64,000 nucleotides of DNA from DASRQK01 sp964401685. GTDB taxonomy: Bacteria; Bacteroidota; Bacteroidia; Sphingobacteriales; Sphingobacteriaceae. The position numbers were made by a program, and so were the translations under genes. Location: NCBI GenBank assembly GCA_964401685.1, contig CAYNZH010000008.1, positions 7,346 through 71,345 of the forward strand. Direction: 5' to 3'. Below, piece by piece: positions 26,439-35,673 of this stretch; position 1 is the first letter of the stretch, and each line of letters opens with the position of its first letter. The notes under the pieces are model-generated. The model saw nothing but the letters and a program-made list of their open reading frames with translations, did not search any database and had not been told where the DNA came from.

Positions 26439-26705
26439 ATGGCGCATAAAAAAGGTGCTGGTAGTTCCAAGAACGGCCGTGAGTCACACAGTAAGCGATT
26501 GGGCGTAAAAATATTTGGCGGTCAAGCTGCAATAGCAGGAAACATCATTGTACGTCAAAGAGGTACACAACATCATCCTGGTGCAAATGTTGGTATAGGC
26601 AAGGATCATACCTTGTTTGCTTTGGTCGACGGAAAAGTAGTTTTTCGCAAAAAAGCGGACAACAAATCTTATGTTTCTGTTTTGCCAGTTGAGCAAGCAG
26701 ACTAA
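26439..26705 (+). CDS. rpmA: 50S ribosomal protein L27
   Basis: L27 reaches the peptidyl transferase centre. Its 88 residues start MAHKKGAGSSKNGRESHSKRLGVK directly with the functional tail; there is no Firmicute-type cleaved leader. IIVRQRGTQHHPGANVGIGKD is the conserved core. Followed by a strong terminator. Confidence 0.98.
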   Translation: MAHKKGAGSSKNGRESHSKRLGVKIFGGQAAIAGNIIVRQRGTQHHPGANVGIGKDHTLFALVDGKVVFRKKADNKSYVSVLPVEQAD

Positions 26706-26734
26706 GTAGCCTTTAGTAAAAGAAAATTTAATGT

Positions 26735-26769
26735 TAAAAAAGCATCTACGAATCGTAGGTGCTTTTTTT
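26735..26769 (+). terminator. Intrinsic terminator after rpmA
   Basis: A 15-bp stem (26736-26750 with 26754-26768, one G-T wobble), a 3-base loop and a T-run. The stop codon of the convergent YihY gene (26746-26748) lies inside the stem. Confidence 0.85.
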
Positions 26770-27771
26770 GTGCCCGCTAGGTGCGGTATTTGGATGTTTC
26801 TCGGGTTCTGATCTGAGGGAGTTTTGCTTTTTGGGATTGACGATTTTTACGCTTTGTTTGGAAAGTTCTATGCTGGCATTGAGCTCGAATCCCACCAATA
26901 GGATGAGAGAGTTGAGGTACAGCCAAATCATAATCACGATCAAGGTGCCGATCGAACCGTACAATTTGTTGTAGGCATTGAAATTATTGATATAAAATGC
27001 GAAACCAGAGAACGTTATGATCGCAAGAAGGGTCGCCAGCGTCGCTCCCGGATTGATAAATTTCCATTTTTTCGTGGAGGCCGGCCCAAATTTATAAAGC
27101 AAACTAACCGCCATAAAATACACCCCTACGAGAATAATCCAGCGAGAGGCAGAGATAACGGAACGCCAAAATGATGCGTCGATCTCAAAGGTGTTTCGCA
27201 GGTACGTAATCACATATCCTGCTACTGTGAAAGTTCCCATTCCTATGGTGAGCGCCAAGATGATCATGATGGTCAATCCAATGGCTATCAGACGTTGACG
27301 CCCCCAGCTTCGGCTCTCAGCAATCAAAGAGGATTTGTTGAAGGCAAGCATCAAGGTACTCATCCCATTGGTCGAAAAAAAAGTAGCCAGGATAAAACCT
27401 GCGCTCAATAGACCACTATTCTGGTTTTTAACCACATCCAACAACGTCGTTTCTACCGCGAGGTATGCATTTTCCGGCATCACCAATTCCATGAAATCCA
27501 GCAGCTGCTCCTGAAAGTTTTCTATTGGAATATAGGGTATTAGGGTAAATAAAAAGATAATTCCGGGGAAAATAGCCAACATAAAGTTGTAGGCCAAAGA
27601 GGAGGCCTTATTCAAAATGGATTCCCGAGCGATTTCCTGAAAAAAGAAGGTAGCTACCGTATATAAAGGAAGGGATCCGAAGCCTGGAAGCACGACGACC
27701 TTGGTCCATTCAATAAACAAGGCGTAGGGCTTGAACTTGAGCAATATCTTATGCAACCACGCCATGCTCAC
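26746..27771 (-). CDS. YihY/BrkB family inner-membrane protein (copy A)
   Basis: A 341-residue polytopic membrane protein of the YihY/BrkB (formerly 'RNase BN') family. About six hydrophobic segments include LAYNFMLAIFPGIIFLFTLIPYIP, the family region around GFILATFFSTNGMSTLM, and YGSIGTLIVIMIWLYLNSLILLVGFELNA. A cytoplasmic basic/Ser/Pro tail follows. The function of the family is unproven. The start overlaps the preceding thioesterase gene by 23 bases; a slightly shorter start at 27765 (MAWLHKI) is equally possible. A second family member lies at 31070-32005. Confidence 0.85.
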   Translation of the reverse strand: MSMAWLHKILLKFKPYALFIEWTKVVVLPGFGSLPLYTVATFFFQEIARESILNKASSLAYNFMLAIFPGIIFLFTLIPYIPIENFQEQLLDFMELVMPENAYLAVETTLLDVVKNQNSGLLSAGFILATFFSTNGMSTLMLAFNKSSLIAESRSWGRQRLIAIGLTIMIILALTIGMGTFTVAGYVITYLRNTFEIDASFWRSVISASRWIILVGVYFMAVSLLYKFGPASTKKWKFINPGATLATLLAIITFSGFAFYINNFNAYNKLYGSIGTLIVIMIWLYLNSLILLVGFELNASIELSKQSVKIVNPKKQNSLRSEPEKHPNTAPSGHKKSTYDS

Positions 27772-28162
27772 TTAATTTGTCCAAAAATTCCTGCGGTGCC
27801 CTGCAGGGTTTGTTCTTTTGCATGTCCACAAATACCAGTGTAGTGTAGCCCCGGTTGACCAGATCGCCCCCCTCGTTATAGATTTCGTAGTCAAATCGTA
27901 TCCGAACCGAAGGCATCTGCGACACCATCACCCGTATTTTGAGCTTTTCATCGTAGTGTGCGGGTCGAATATACTCCGTATGGAGCTCTGTAACAGGCAT
28001 CATAATCCCTTTTTCCTCGAGCGATCTGTATGGCCAGCCCACATTCCGGAGCATTTCCACGCGTGCAACCTCGTAGTAAGCCGCATAATTTCCATAATAA
28101 ACATAGCCCATTTGATCGGTCTCCGCATAACGTACCCTGATAGAAGTTTCAAAGCTATACAT
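27749..28162 (-). CDS. YbgC-type acyl-CoA thioesterase
   Basis: A 137-residue hotdog-fold thioesterase: MYSFETSIRVRYAETDQMGYVYYGNYAAYYEVAR has the YbgC/4HBT signature with the catalytic Asp (AETDQMG) and Tyr/Asn-rich loop. Relatives act on short acyl-CoA/ACP and link to Tol-Pal or lipid metabolism. The Met at 28162 is chosen because it follows the mltG stop by 4 bases; the 28216 start would overlap mltG. It lies between mltG and the YihY gene in a minus-strand operon. Confidence 0.88.
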   Translation of the reverse strand: MYSFETSIRVRYAETDQMGYVYYGNYAAYYEVARVEMLRNVGWPYRSLEEKGIMMPVTELHTEYIRPAHYDEKLKIRVMVSQMPSVRIRFDYEIYNEGGDLVNRGYTTLVFVDMQKNKPCRAPQEFLDKLSEHGVVA

Positions 28163-28166
28163 TGTC

Positions 28167-29210
28167 TTATCTCCTGATATTACGTTCATTGAGTGCTTGT
28201 TGAAATTTCCTTGCATTGATGTTGTGCTCAGCTTGTGTCACCGCAAATCGGTGATAGCCAGAAAAATCCTCCTTTGCACACATATAAATATAAGCGTGAT
28301 CTTCATGATTTAGCACAGCGTCTATTGCCGAGACGCTAGGCATATTGATCGGCCCTGGGGGCAATCCCCTGTATTTATAGGTGTTGTATGGAGAATCCTT
28401 TTCCAAATGCCTGTATAAAACCCTTCGTATCGTGAAATCATTGTTGGCAAAAATGACTGTAGGGTCAGCCTGAAGAAGCATTCCCTTATTCAAACGATTG
28501 ATATAGAGTCCTGCGATAGTGGGCATTTCCGAATTGTGCATGGCCTCGCCATCGACAATAGAAGCGAGCACACTAACTTCCTGTGGCGTCATTCCCAGAT
28601 TCGCTGCTTTTTGCCGTCTCTCCTCGTTCCAAAAACGCTGGTATTCGTCATTCATGCGTTTCACAAAACCTTCTGCGCTGGTGTTCCAGTAAAATTCGTA
28701 GGTGTTCGGGACAAACATTGTGAAAAAATTGTGGCTGGTAAATCCGAGCGAGTCGGCCAGTCTTTCATCTTCCAACAGCGCAAGCAGGGCCAGGGAATCA
28801 AGCTCCAATTGAGCGGAAACAAAACCGGCGAACTGCTCCTTGAGCCGAATATTCTGAAATTGTATGCGTACAGGTTCTTGCAAACCACCACCAAGCCTGT
28901 TGATCAGCGCTCTGTTGTTCATCCCTTCATCCAATTTGTATCGCCCGGCTTTCACCCGCGGGGGGTAGTTCATTTTCTCAGCTGCCCACTGAAAAGTTTT
29001 TATATTTTGAACGATTTCCTTTTCCTGAAGTTCCTGAAGGACATCGTTATAGTCCCAGTCGCTATAAATATAAAGATGGGTTTCCTTCGCTGTAACATTA
29101 CCTCGAAAATACCCTTGATAATAGGTATAGGCAAAATAACCCCCAACAGAAACCAGAACAATAAAAACAATACTTATCCCTGTGATCCACTTCGATTTAT
29201 TCGATTTCAT
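28167..29210 (-). CDS. mltG: Endolytic murein transglycosylase MltG
   Basis: MltG cleaves nascent peptidoglycan and sets glycan chain length. The 347 residues comprise one N-terminal transmembrane helix (ITGISIVFIVLVSVGGYFAY), a LysM-like region, then the catalytic domain with PNTYEFYW, VLASIVDGEAMHNSEMPTIA and LYINRLNKGMLLQADPTVIFA. The catalytic Glu is kept in VDGE, where E. coli has VEKE. The C-terminal YNTYKYRGLPPGPINMPS is typical. The start overlaps the PASTA gene by 14 bases. Confidence 0.93.
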   Translation of the reverse strand: MKSNKSKWITGISIVFIVLVSVGGYFAYTYYQGYFRGNVTAKETHLYIYSDWDYNDVLQELQEKEIVQNIKTFQWAAEKMNYPPRVKAGRYKLDEGMNNRALINRLGGGLQEPVRIQFQNIRLKEQFAGFVSAQLELDSLALLALLEDERLADSLGFTSHNFFTMFVPNTYEFYWNTSAEGFVKRMNDEYQRFWNEERRQKAANLGMTPQEVSVLASIVDGEAMHNSEMPTIAGLYINRLNKGMLLQADPTVIFANNDFTIRRVLYRHLEKDSPYNTYKYRGLPPGPINMPSVSAIDAVLNHEDHAYIYMCAKEDFSGYHRFAVTQAEHNINARKFQQALNERNIRR

Positions 29211-29985
29211 CATTGTAAATAGGTCTTTGATCATTTGACAAATATATATCGATAGGCACCCCTATGCTGATACGCTCCAGATTTGGTTCAGGCTGCTGGC
29301 GTATAACCTGTGCGCTGGTGCTGTCCGTGATAATCCCTTCGTAGTGAACCCGTCCGAGCGTCAACGATGAGCCTCTGAGCGCAAAGCGCACTTCGTTTAG
29401 CGTTAGTCCAGTCAAATCTGGTACCTCCACTTCGTTTGCGCCCTGCCCATTGCCCAGAACCAGATCAATAGTCGAGCCCTTAGGTATGGAACGGCCGACA
29501 TTGATTGGCTGGCCAGCAAAAAGCACTTCCAAGACAACATCCCGGGCTATATCTGCCTTGTAGGTCGTGTCGCCCAGTTTCAGTCCATAACTGTTGAGCA
29601 ACGCTCTGGCTTCTATCAACGTTTTGAGCATCAGATCCGGAAAAGCAACATCTGGCGCCGTGCGCGTAATGATTGTAACGTATATTGTCCTGTCCTTTTT
29701 AACCTGAGTGCCGGCAAGGGGCTCCTGTTCTATCACCATTCCGGGAACTGCGTCCACCTGATATACTGAATCTAACTGATAATCCAGGGAGGAAGATTTT
29801 ATCTTTTGCACTGCTTCGTCAATGTGCAAGCCCTTTAAGTCCGGTGTCGGAATCGTTTGATTATGTCTGGTGTAAAATCTTAGGCTAAAAAACACGATGG
29901 CTATTACAGCTGCGATGACGACCAACGCGGCAATGAGGTTCTTTCTAAACGTCGCAGTTCGCAGGTATTCCAGGAATTTTTTCAT
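29197..29985 (-). CDS. PASTA-domain membrane protein without kinase
   Basis: A 262-residue protein: short basic cytoplasmic N-terminus, one transmembrane helix (NLIAALVVIAAVIAIVFFSLRF, residues ~16-37), then three PASTA repeats (TPDLKGLHIDEAVQKI, FPDLMLKTLIEARALL, VPDLTGLTLNEVRFAL). PASTA domains sense peptidoglycan fragments or sit on penicillin-binding proteins and Ser/Thr kinases; here no enzyme domain is attached. It is co-transcribed with mltG and divergent from ddl, so it probably acts in cell-wall synthesis. Confidence 0.88.
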   Translation of the reverse strand: MKKFLEYLRTATFRKNLIAALVVIAAVIAIVFFSLRFYTRHNQTIPTPDLKGLHIDEAVQKIKSSSLDYQLDSVYQVDAVPGMVIEQEPLAGTQVKKDRTIYVTIITRTAPDVAFPDLMLKTLIEARALLNSYGLKLGDTTYKADIARDVVLEVLFAGQPINVGRSIPKGSTIDLVLGNGQGANEVEVPDLTGLTLNEVRFALRGSSLTLGRVHYEGIITDSTSAQVIRQQPEPNLERISIGVPIDIYLSNDQRPIYNDEIE

Positions 29986-30025
29986 ATTGTTCCAGTAAAT
30001 ATTCGTTTTTAGATAGTTTGCAAAT

Positions 30026-30033
30026 TATATTTG
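30026..30033 (+). promoter_or_regulatory. Bacteroidota -7 element for ddl
   Basis: TATATTTG, 24 bases before the ddl ATG. The TTTG at 30017-30020 is too close to serve as its -33 box. Confidence 0.45.
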
Positions 30034-30057
30034 CCGATTATCGTACTCTTTTAGTAA

Positions 30058-31056
30058 ATGAAAACAAAAATAGCATTAATTACCGGTGGTTATACCGGGG
30101 AAGCCGAAATTTCCTTCAAAAGTTCAGATTTTGTCTATCAAAACCTCAAAAAAGACAAATATGACGTCTTCACCATCATCGTGGGAATCGATCAGTGGTA
30201 CTACGTAGGGGACAATGGAGTGAAGTACGAGGTCAACAAAAATGATTTTACGCTTCAGATAGACGATCACCTTGTCACCTTTGACATGGCTTTTATAATG
30301 CTTCACGGGACTCCCGGCGAGGATGGTCGTCTTCAGGGGTACCTGGACATGGTCGGTGTTCCCTACACGTCATGTGACGCCTTGACATCGGCTCTTACGA
30401 TGAATAAGGCGTATACCAAGGCCATTGTGCAGGATATCGAAGGTTTAGATGTTGCCAAATCTATTCTGCTATTCGCGGATCATAGAGCTCAGGCGGCCGA
30501 AATTGTGAGCAAATCACTCGAACTTCCGTTCTTTGTAAAACCCAATGCAGGAGGTAGTAGTATTGGTATGAGCAAGGTAAATGAACTTTCTGCCCTACAG
30601 GAAGCTTTAGACAAGGCCTTTGATGCAGCCAATACGGGACAGCAGGTCATAGTCGAGGAGTTTGTGTCGGGGCGTGAGTTTTCTGTCGGCGTATACAGGC
30701 AACTCTCAGGCGAGCTTAAAGTCCTTCCGTCCACGGAAATAATCACCAGCAGGGAGTTTTTCGACTTCGAAGCCAAGTACACGCCAGGAATCACTCAAGA
30801 GATTACTCCCGCGGATTTGACCCCCGCACAGGTGAGTCGCGTGGAACATTTGGTCAAGGAAATCTACATCAGACTGAATTGCCGCGGTATGGTTCGGGTG
30901 GATTATTTTCTGGAGCGTGACAGTGAGAAATTCTATTTTATTGAAATCAACACGATCCCAGGGCAAACCGCAACGAGCTTTATTCCCCAGCAGGTGCTTG
31001 CAGCGGGAATAGATATTGCAGATTTTTACGAAGAATTGATTGAAGCCAGGCGTTGA
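30058..31056 (+). CDS. ddl: D-alanine--D-alanine ligase
   Basis: ATP-grasp enzyme making D-Ala-D-Ala for peptidoglycan. The 332 residues have GGYTGEAEISFKSS (N-terminal substrate loop), MLHGTPGEDGRLQGYLDM, FVKPNAGGSSIGMSKV, VEEFVSGREFSVGVY, and FIEINTIPGQTATSF (metal-binding Glu/Asn). It is divergent from the PASTA-mltG operon, forming a cell-wall cluster. The product is D-Ala-D-Ala rather than D-lactate by family; specificity is not tested. Confidence 0.95.
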   Translation: MKTKIALITGGYTGEAEISFKSSDFVYQNLKKDKYDVFTIIVGIDQWYYVGDNGVKYEVNKNDFTLQIDDHLVTFDMAFIMLHGTPGEDGRLQGYLDMVGVPYTSCDALTSALTMNKAYTKAIVQDIEGLDVAKSILLFADHRAQAAEIVSKSLELPFFVKPNAGGSSIGMSKVNELSALQEALDKAFDAANTGQQVIVEEFVSGREFSVGVYRQLSGELKVLPSTEIITSREFFDFEAKYTPGITQEITPADLTPAQVSRVEHLVKEIYIRLNCRGMVRVDYFLERDSEKFYFIEINTIPGQTATSFIPQQVLAAGIDIADFYEELIEARR

Positions 31057-31069
31057 TTTCGCCTCCAGA

Positions 31070-32005
31070 CTAGGTGATCGTCTCCTTTTCTACTTCGTGT
31101 TGAATAACCTTCACGGCGTAAGAAGAGGGGATGATCCCCCGGCCAAATTTCTCGGCGTAAGCTTTGGTGAATTCCGCTCCGAAATAGAGAATGGCCGCAG
31201 AATAATATATCCAGAGCAACAAAATGATGATTGAACCCGCAGCACCATACGCCGAGGCTGGGGCTGTGTAGACCATGTACAGTGAGATCAGGTACCTGCC
31301 CAGCATAAATAGCAGCGCTGTGAACACCGCTCCGCCAAAGACATCTTTGAGACGTACTTTTGCATCAGGAAGCACGGAAAAGATGGTGGTAAACAGCACG
31401 GTAATTGTGAGAAAAGTGAGCCCAGTGTTGATCCAGCCTAGCATGTAAACCGAAATATCCGGCAAAAATCGACCGAGATAGTCGCTCAATGCCTGAATGA
31501 TCCCATTTATGAGCAAGGATGCGATGAGCAGAAAGCCCAGTCCGACCACCATAGAGAAGGAAAGCATCCGGTTTAGCACCATCTTCAGCCAGCCTTTTCT
31601 TGGCTTGGCACGTACATTCCAGATCGTGTTTATAGAATCCTGTATTTCCATGAATATCGTCGTCGATCCCAGAATCAAGGTTCCGATTCCTATTGCAATA
31701 CCAAAGCCCGAGCGGTCCGAAACGCTGATCTGCTTGATCACCTGTTGAATTTGATCGGCAACGTCCCGGCCGAATAGCAACGATAATTCTCCGAAAATCT
31801 CCGCCTGTGCGCCTTCCTGCCCTTCTATATATTCGCCGTAAAAAGTCCCGATCAGCCAGATAACAATCAGCAAAAGCGGAGCAATTGAAAAGACAGCATA
31901 GTACGCGAGTGAGGCACTCATTTTCATTGCTTTATCTGCAGAGAATCCTTTCACACTCTGAAGTATGACCTGAAATAGATCTTTAAAGAATCGACGTTTA
32001 CGCAT
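31070..32005 (-). CDS. YihY/BrkB family inner-membrane protein (copy B)
   Basis: A 311-residue member of the YihY/BrkB family with about six hydrophobic segments, including MSASLAYYAVFSIAPLLLIVIWL near residue 30 (the family's AYY...PLLL motif), GTLILGSTTIFMEIQDSINTIW, and IIILLLWIYYSAAILYFGAEFTKA at the end. Its function is unproven. It overlaps the acyl-CoA synthetase gene by 8 bases on the same strand. It is distinct in sequence from copy A at 26746-27771. Confidence 0.87.
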   Translation of the reverse strand: MRKRRFFKDLFQVILQSVKGFSADKAMKMSASLAYYAVFSIAPLLLIVIWLIGTFYGEYIEGQEGAQAEIFGELSLLFGRDVADQIQQVIKQISVSDRSGFGIAIGIGTLILGSTTIFMEIQDSINTIWNVRAKPRKGWLKMVLNRMLSFSMVVGLGFLLIASLLINGIIQALSDYLGRFLPDISVYMLGWINTGLTFLTITVLFTTIFSVLPDAKVRLKDVFGGAVFTALLFMLGRYLISLYMVYTAPASAYGAAGSIIILLLWIYYSAAILYFGAEFTKAYAEKFGRGIIPSSYAVKVIQHEVEKETIT

Positions 32006-33761
32006 ATAGCTGTTCTATCTGCTCATGGTGATTGCTGAGTATGATTTTTCTCTTTAAACTCAGTTTGGGCGTTAGTTGCCCGGCATCGATGGTCCATTCG
32101 CGGGGAAGGAGGACAAACTTTTTGACCTGTTCCCACTGTCCGAAGGAGGCATTGAGCCTGTCCAGCTCACGCTGATATTTATCAATCACCTGAGGATGCT
32201 TTATGATACTTTCGGGGGTGTCGTAGGGGATTTCCTTGTGTTCACACCAGGCTTTCAGATTATCATAAGCTGGCACGATCAACGCGGAAGGAAATCGTCT
32301 ATTTTCCCCGACGACCATGACCTGAGCGATCAGGGCCGATTCCATATACTTGTTTTCCAGGATCTGTGGCGCTACATATTTTCCGCCAGCTGTCTTGAAA
32401 ATCTCCTTCTTACGATCCGTGATCCTCAAAAACCCATCAGAGGTCAGCTCGCCTATATCTCCAGTGTGGAGAAATCCCTTTTCGTCCCAAACTTCTGCTG
32501 TTGCTTCCGGATTGTTGTAATACCCCTTCGATACGTTTGGTCCCTTACAGAGAATTTCCCCGTCTTCGGCGATTCTAACGGTCACGCTCTTTAAAAGTTT
32601 CCCAACAGTACCAAACTTCAATCCGCCTGGTTCTAAGGAATTAACGGCAATCACGGGTGAAGTTTCCGTGAGTCCATAGCCCTCGAGTACAGGTATATTT
32701 GCAGCCCAGAATACTCTCGCCAAGCGAGGTTGCAGCGCAGCACCTCCGGAAATGATCACCTTGATATTTCCGCCCAGAGCATCTTGCCACTTGCTGAAAA
32801 TCAGTTTTCGTGCTATTCCCAATCTAAAATTGTACCATGAACTATTCTTCTCGGGTTCCTGAAACTCCAGCCCAAGTTCTAGTGCCCAGAAAAATAGGGC
32901 TTTTTTGATCCCGGTGAGTTCTTTGCCCTTTGCCACAATCCGCTCATATACTTTCTCCAACACCCTTGGAACAGTCGTAAATCCATCCGGTTTGACCTCA
33001 TTGATGTCGGCAACGATCGTGTCCAGACTTTCGGCATAGTGAATTTCCACCCCCTGGGAAAAATAAAGATACACGACCATCCTTTCGAAAATATGACTCA
33101 GCGGGAGAAAACTGATTGCCCGATTAAAAAATGTAGGCAAGAGTCCGTCACAATCGTTTACATTGGAAATTACGTTCTTATGTGAGAGATGCACACCTTT
33201 TGGCTTTCCTGTAGTCCCTGAGGTATAAATCAGTGTCAACAGATCGTCCTCTTGAACGGCATTGCGGTAGGCGTCCAGGTCGACGTCAATGTTTTTCCCC
33301 GAGTCCATGAGTGTTTGGAGGCTAGGTACCCCGCTTACTTGGTCAAAAGAATACATCGCGATGTCCATCTGGTTTTCGTCCAAAGCATGTTTTACCTTTT
33401 CGTACAATTCGTTACTGCTGAAAAAGATCAGCTTCACCTCAGCGTCCCTAAGAATATGCACCAAATCCTGATGAGCCAGAGTAGGGTAGAGCGGTACTAT
33501 TGCCGCCCCGATTTGGCTGGAAGCAAAGTCGCAGAAGTTCCATTCCGGGCGGTTTCCAGACATCAGAGCAATTTTATCGCCCTTTGAAATGCCGAGTCCG
33601 ACCAGTGCCCGGCTTAGGTCATTGACGTGTTCGACGAATGCCTCGGGCGTATAATTCCTCCATACACCGTCGATCTTGCCGGTCACGACGTAACGATTGT
33701 TGGCTTTTGGTGTGTAGTTGTTCAAGACATCGAACACCCTGCGTTTGGTTCTTTTTTCCAT
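31998..33761 (-). CDS. Long-chain fatty-acid--CoA ligase (AMP-forming)
   Basis: A 587-residue acyl-CoA synthetase activating fatty acids through acyl-AMP. Motifs are LIYTSGTTGKPKGVHLSH (P-loop), GYGLTETSPVIAVN (A5) and LHTGDIGELTSDGFLRITDRKKE. It fits the FadD15/ACSL type. It lies 11 bases downstream of the M61 peptidase stop and overlaps the YihY copy B start, so these three genes are probably one transcript. Confidence 0.92.
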   Translation of the reverse strand: MEKRTKRRVFDVLNNYTPKANNRYVVTGKIDGVWRNYTPEAFVEHVNDLSRALVGLGISKGDKIALMSGNRPEWNFCDFASSQIGAAIVPLYPTLAHQDLVHILRDAEVKLIFFSSNELYEKVKHALDENQMDIAMYSFDQVSGVPSLQTLMDSGKNIDVDLDAYRNAVQEDDLLTLIYTSGTTGKPKGVHLSHKNVISNVNDCDGLLPTFFNRAISFLPLSHIFERMVVYLYFSQGVEIHYAESLDTIVADINEVKPDGFTTVPRVLEKVYERIVAKGKELTGIKKALFFWALELGLEFQEPEKNSSWYNFRLGIARKLIFSKWQDALGGNIKVIISGGAALQPRLARVFWAANIPVLEGYGLTETSPVIAVNSLEPGGLKFGTVGKLLKSVTVRIAEDGEILCKGPNVSKGYYNNPEATAEVWDEKGFLHTGDIGELTSDGFLRITDRKKEIFKTAGGKYVAPQILENKYMESALIAQVMVVGENRRFPSALIVPAYDNLKAWCEHKEIPYDTPESIIKHPQVIDKYQRELDRLNASFGQWEQVKKFVLLPREWTIDAGQLTPKLSLKRKIILSNHHEQIEQLYA

Positions 33762-33772
33762 AGCGGTAAAAT

Positions 33773-35578
33773 TTAGTCGAGAGAAAGCCAGATTTTCCCT
33801 AGTCGTTTTTGTTCTGCATTGGCATTAGCCAGTGGCACGATTTGATAATTTGCATTGCTATTGCGCTTCAAGGTAATAGGCAGATCCCTGATAATTCCGT
33901 CCCGCGCAATGGTTACCTGGAGCACGTCACCCACCTGGGCATCCTGCATGATCGAGGCTAGTTCCCTTCCCGATGCATCGAGTCGACTTCCGTTAATCCC
34001 AATAATCTCGTCCCGGACATTGAGGCCACCCTCCCAAGCACCCGTTCCTCTCTGCACGGAAGTCACCATGATCCTGCCATTCTGACTGGATGTCGTTGCC
34101 CCCAGGTCAGGCCGCTCAAAGCCAGCGAATTGGTCTTTCAATTCATAACCCACCCGGTTCAAGTACGCATTATAATCCAATTTCTCCACAGTATGGGCTG
34201 CCCGAAAAATCTCATCCACGGACACGCCGCTAACATCTTTGATTAGTGCCGCAAATTCGCCCTCCTCAAAACCACGATCTTTCTCCACGTAAAACAACTC
34301 GTAGGCCGCCTTTAGCACATCGTCAAGGTTTTTTTGCCCCTTGGTTTCTGCAATAATTTTCACGTCCATCAGCATCGCTAACATCGCGCCTTTATTATAA
34401 TAGGAAATACTGTTATTTGCTGAGTTTTCATCCTGCCTGTAATACTTGATCCAGGCGTCAAAACTTGCGAGAGCGACCGGCTGAATATCGTTACCGGCTT
34501 TGTTTTCTATAGTATTGAAATCTCCGGCCAGAAAGCTAAGGTACTGGTTCTCATTGACCATCCCAGTGCGCCTGAGTATCAAATTGTCATAGTAAGAAGT
34601 AAAACCCTCCATAATCCAAAGTGCGGTGCTATAATTTTCATTCTCATAATCGAATGGACCCAACTCGATTGGGCGCAGTCTCTTTACAAACCATAAGTGA
34701 AAATACTCATGCGCAACCAATCCTAAAAAGTTGGTGTAAAGGCGAGGACTGCTATAGGCGTTACGGCTCGCGCCCAACACAGTAGAGTTGAGGTGTTCAA
34801 GGCCTCCGCCGCCCGACTGGAAGTGGTGCACGATGAAAACATAGCGTTTGTTGGGATTAACGCCAAAAATCCGGGTGCATTCCTCTATAATTTCGGTAAA
34901 GTCTTGAATTAGCCTGTCCTTGTCATAATTGCCACCGCCGACCATGGCAACTTCGTGAAGTACCCCGCTGGCGTTAAAGGTGAATATTTCCTGATTACCC
35001 ACTTCTATTGGCGAGTCAAATAATATATCGAAATCTGGCGCATGATAGGTAAAATCCTGGCCTGGTACAGCGTCCAGACCGGTGGAAACCTTCTTCCAGT
35101 TTGAATGAGGGTTTATTCTCACTTCGACTGGATGGTCCAACATTCCGTCCACATACATAAATGTTCCCGCTGGGGATAGGAAAGCGTGTTGGTCATCGAT
35201 ATAGTTGGTGCGTACAGAGACTTCAAACCCGTACAGCCTATAGTTTATAGTCACATGGTCCAGGTTGTTGGAAGTAATCCGCCAAGTGTTTTTACTTATC
35301 TTTTTTACCTCTAGCAATTCACCAGACTCATCACAAGCCTCAAAGGACTCTACGTGACGGGAATATTCGCGGACCAAATATGATCCCGGAGTCCACACGG
35401 GCATTTTTACATCTATAAACGGACGCTTGACGTTTTCAATGTCCATGCGGATTTCGGCATAGTGTGCTTGAGGCTCACGGAAAGAAACTTCAAACTTGAT
35501 CGATGAAGCAGCCCCAAATGCAACAGTTTTTATCAACATTAATAAACAGATTAGACTTAAATTTTTCGATAATTTCAT
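33773..35578 (-). CDS. M61 family (glycyl aminopeptidase-like) exported peptidase with PDZ domain
   Basis: A 601-residue zinc metallopeptidase with signal peptide (LSLICLLMLIKTVAFGAASS). The zinc site is HEYFHLWFVKRLRP with the third ligand Glu in WIMEGFTSYYD, typical of M61. An N-terminal beta-sandwich precedes the catalytic domain and a PDZ domain near residues 490-570 (GINGSRLDASGRELA...) closes the protein. It probably trims peptides in the periplasm or outside the cell. A TAATTTTG promoter element lies about 40 bases upstream. Confidence 0.92.
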   Translation of the reverse strand: MKLSKNLSLICLLMLIKTVAFGAASSIKFEVSFREPQAHYAEIRMDIENVKRPFIDVKMPVWTPGSYLVREYSRHVESFEACDESGELLEVKKISKNTWRITSNNLDHVTINYRLYGFEVSVRTNYIDDQHAFLSPAGTFMYVDGMLDHPVEVRINPHSNWKKVSTGLDAVPGQDFTYHAPDFDILFDSPIEVGNQEIFTFNASGVLHEVAMVGGGNYDKDRLIQDFTEIIEECTRIFGVNPNKRYVFIVHHFQSGGGGLEHLNSTVLGASRNAYSSPRLYTNFLGLVAHEYFHLWFVKRLRPIELGPFDYENENYSTALWIMEGFTSYYDNLILRRTGMVNENQYLSFLAGDFNTIENKAGNDIQPVALASFDAWIKYYRQDENSANNSISYYNKGAMLAMLMDVKIIAETKGQKNLDDVLKAAYELFYVEKDRGFEEGEFAALIKDVSGVSVDEIFRAAHTVEKLDYNAYLNRVGYELKDQFAGFERPDLGATTSSQNGRIMVTSVQRGTGAWEGGLNVRDEIIGINGSRLDASGRELASIMQDAQVGDVLQVTIARDGIIRDLPITLKRNSNANYQIVPLANANAEQKRLGKIWLSLD

Positions 35579-35619
35579 AATTCACCGGATTAAATAGAAT
35601 GGGTTCCTCCACGAAAATA

Positions 35620-35627
35620 CAAAATTA
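35620..35627 (-). promoter_or_regulatory. Bacteroidota -7 element for the M61 peptidase operon
   Basis: TAATTTTG on the minus strand, giving a predicted leader of about 35 bases. Confidence 0.4.
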
Positions 35628-35638
35628 TTCGTCAAATG

Positions 35639-35669
35639 TTGATTCTGCTCCAAAATTTTGTTATATTTG
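35639..35669 (+). promoter_or_regulatory. Promoter predicting a leaderless BadF-type kinase mRNA
   Basis: A -33-like TTG (35639-35641), a 20-base spacer, then TATATTTG (35662-35669). Only 4 bases separate it from the ATG at 35674. Confidence 0.6.
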
Positions 35670-35673
35670 AGAT

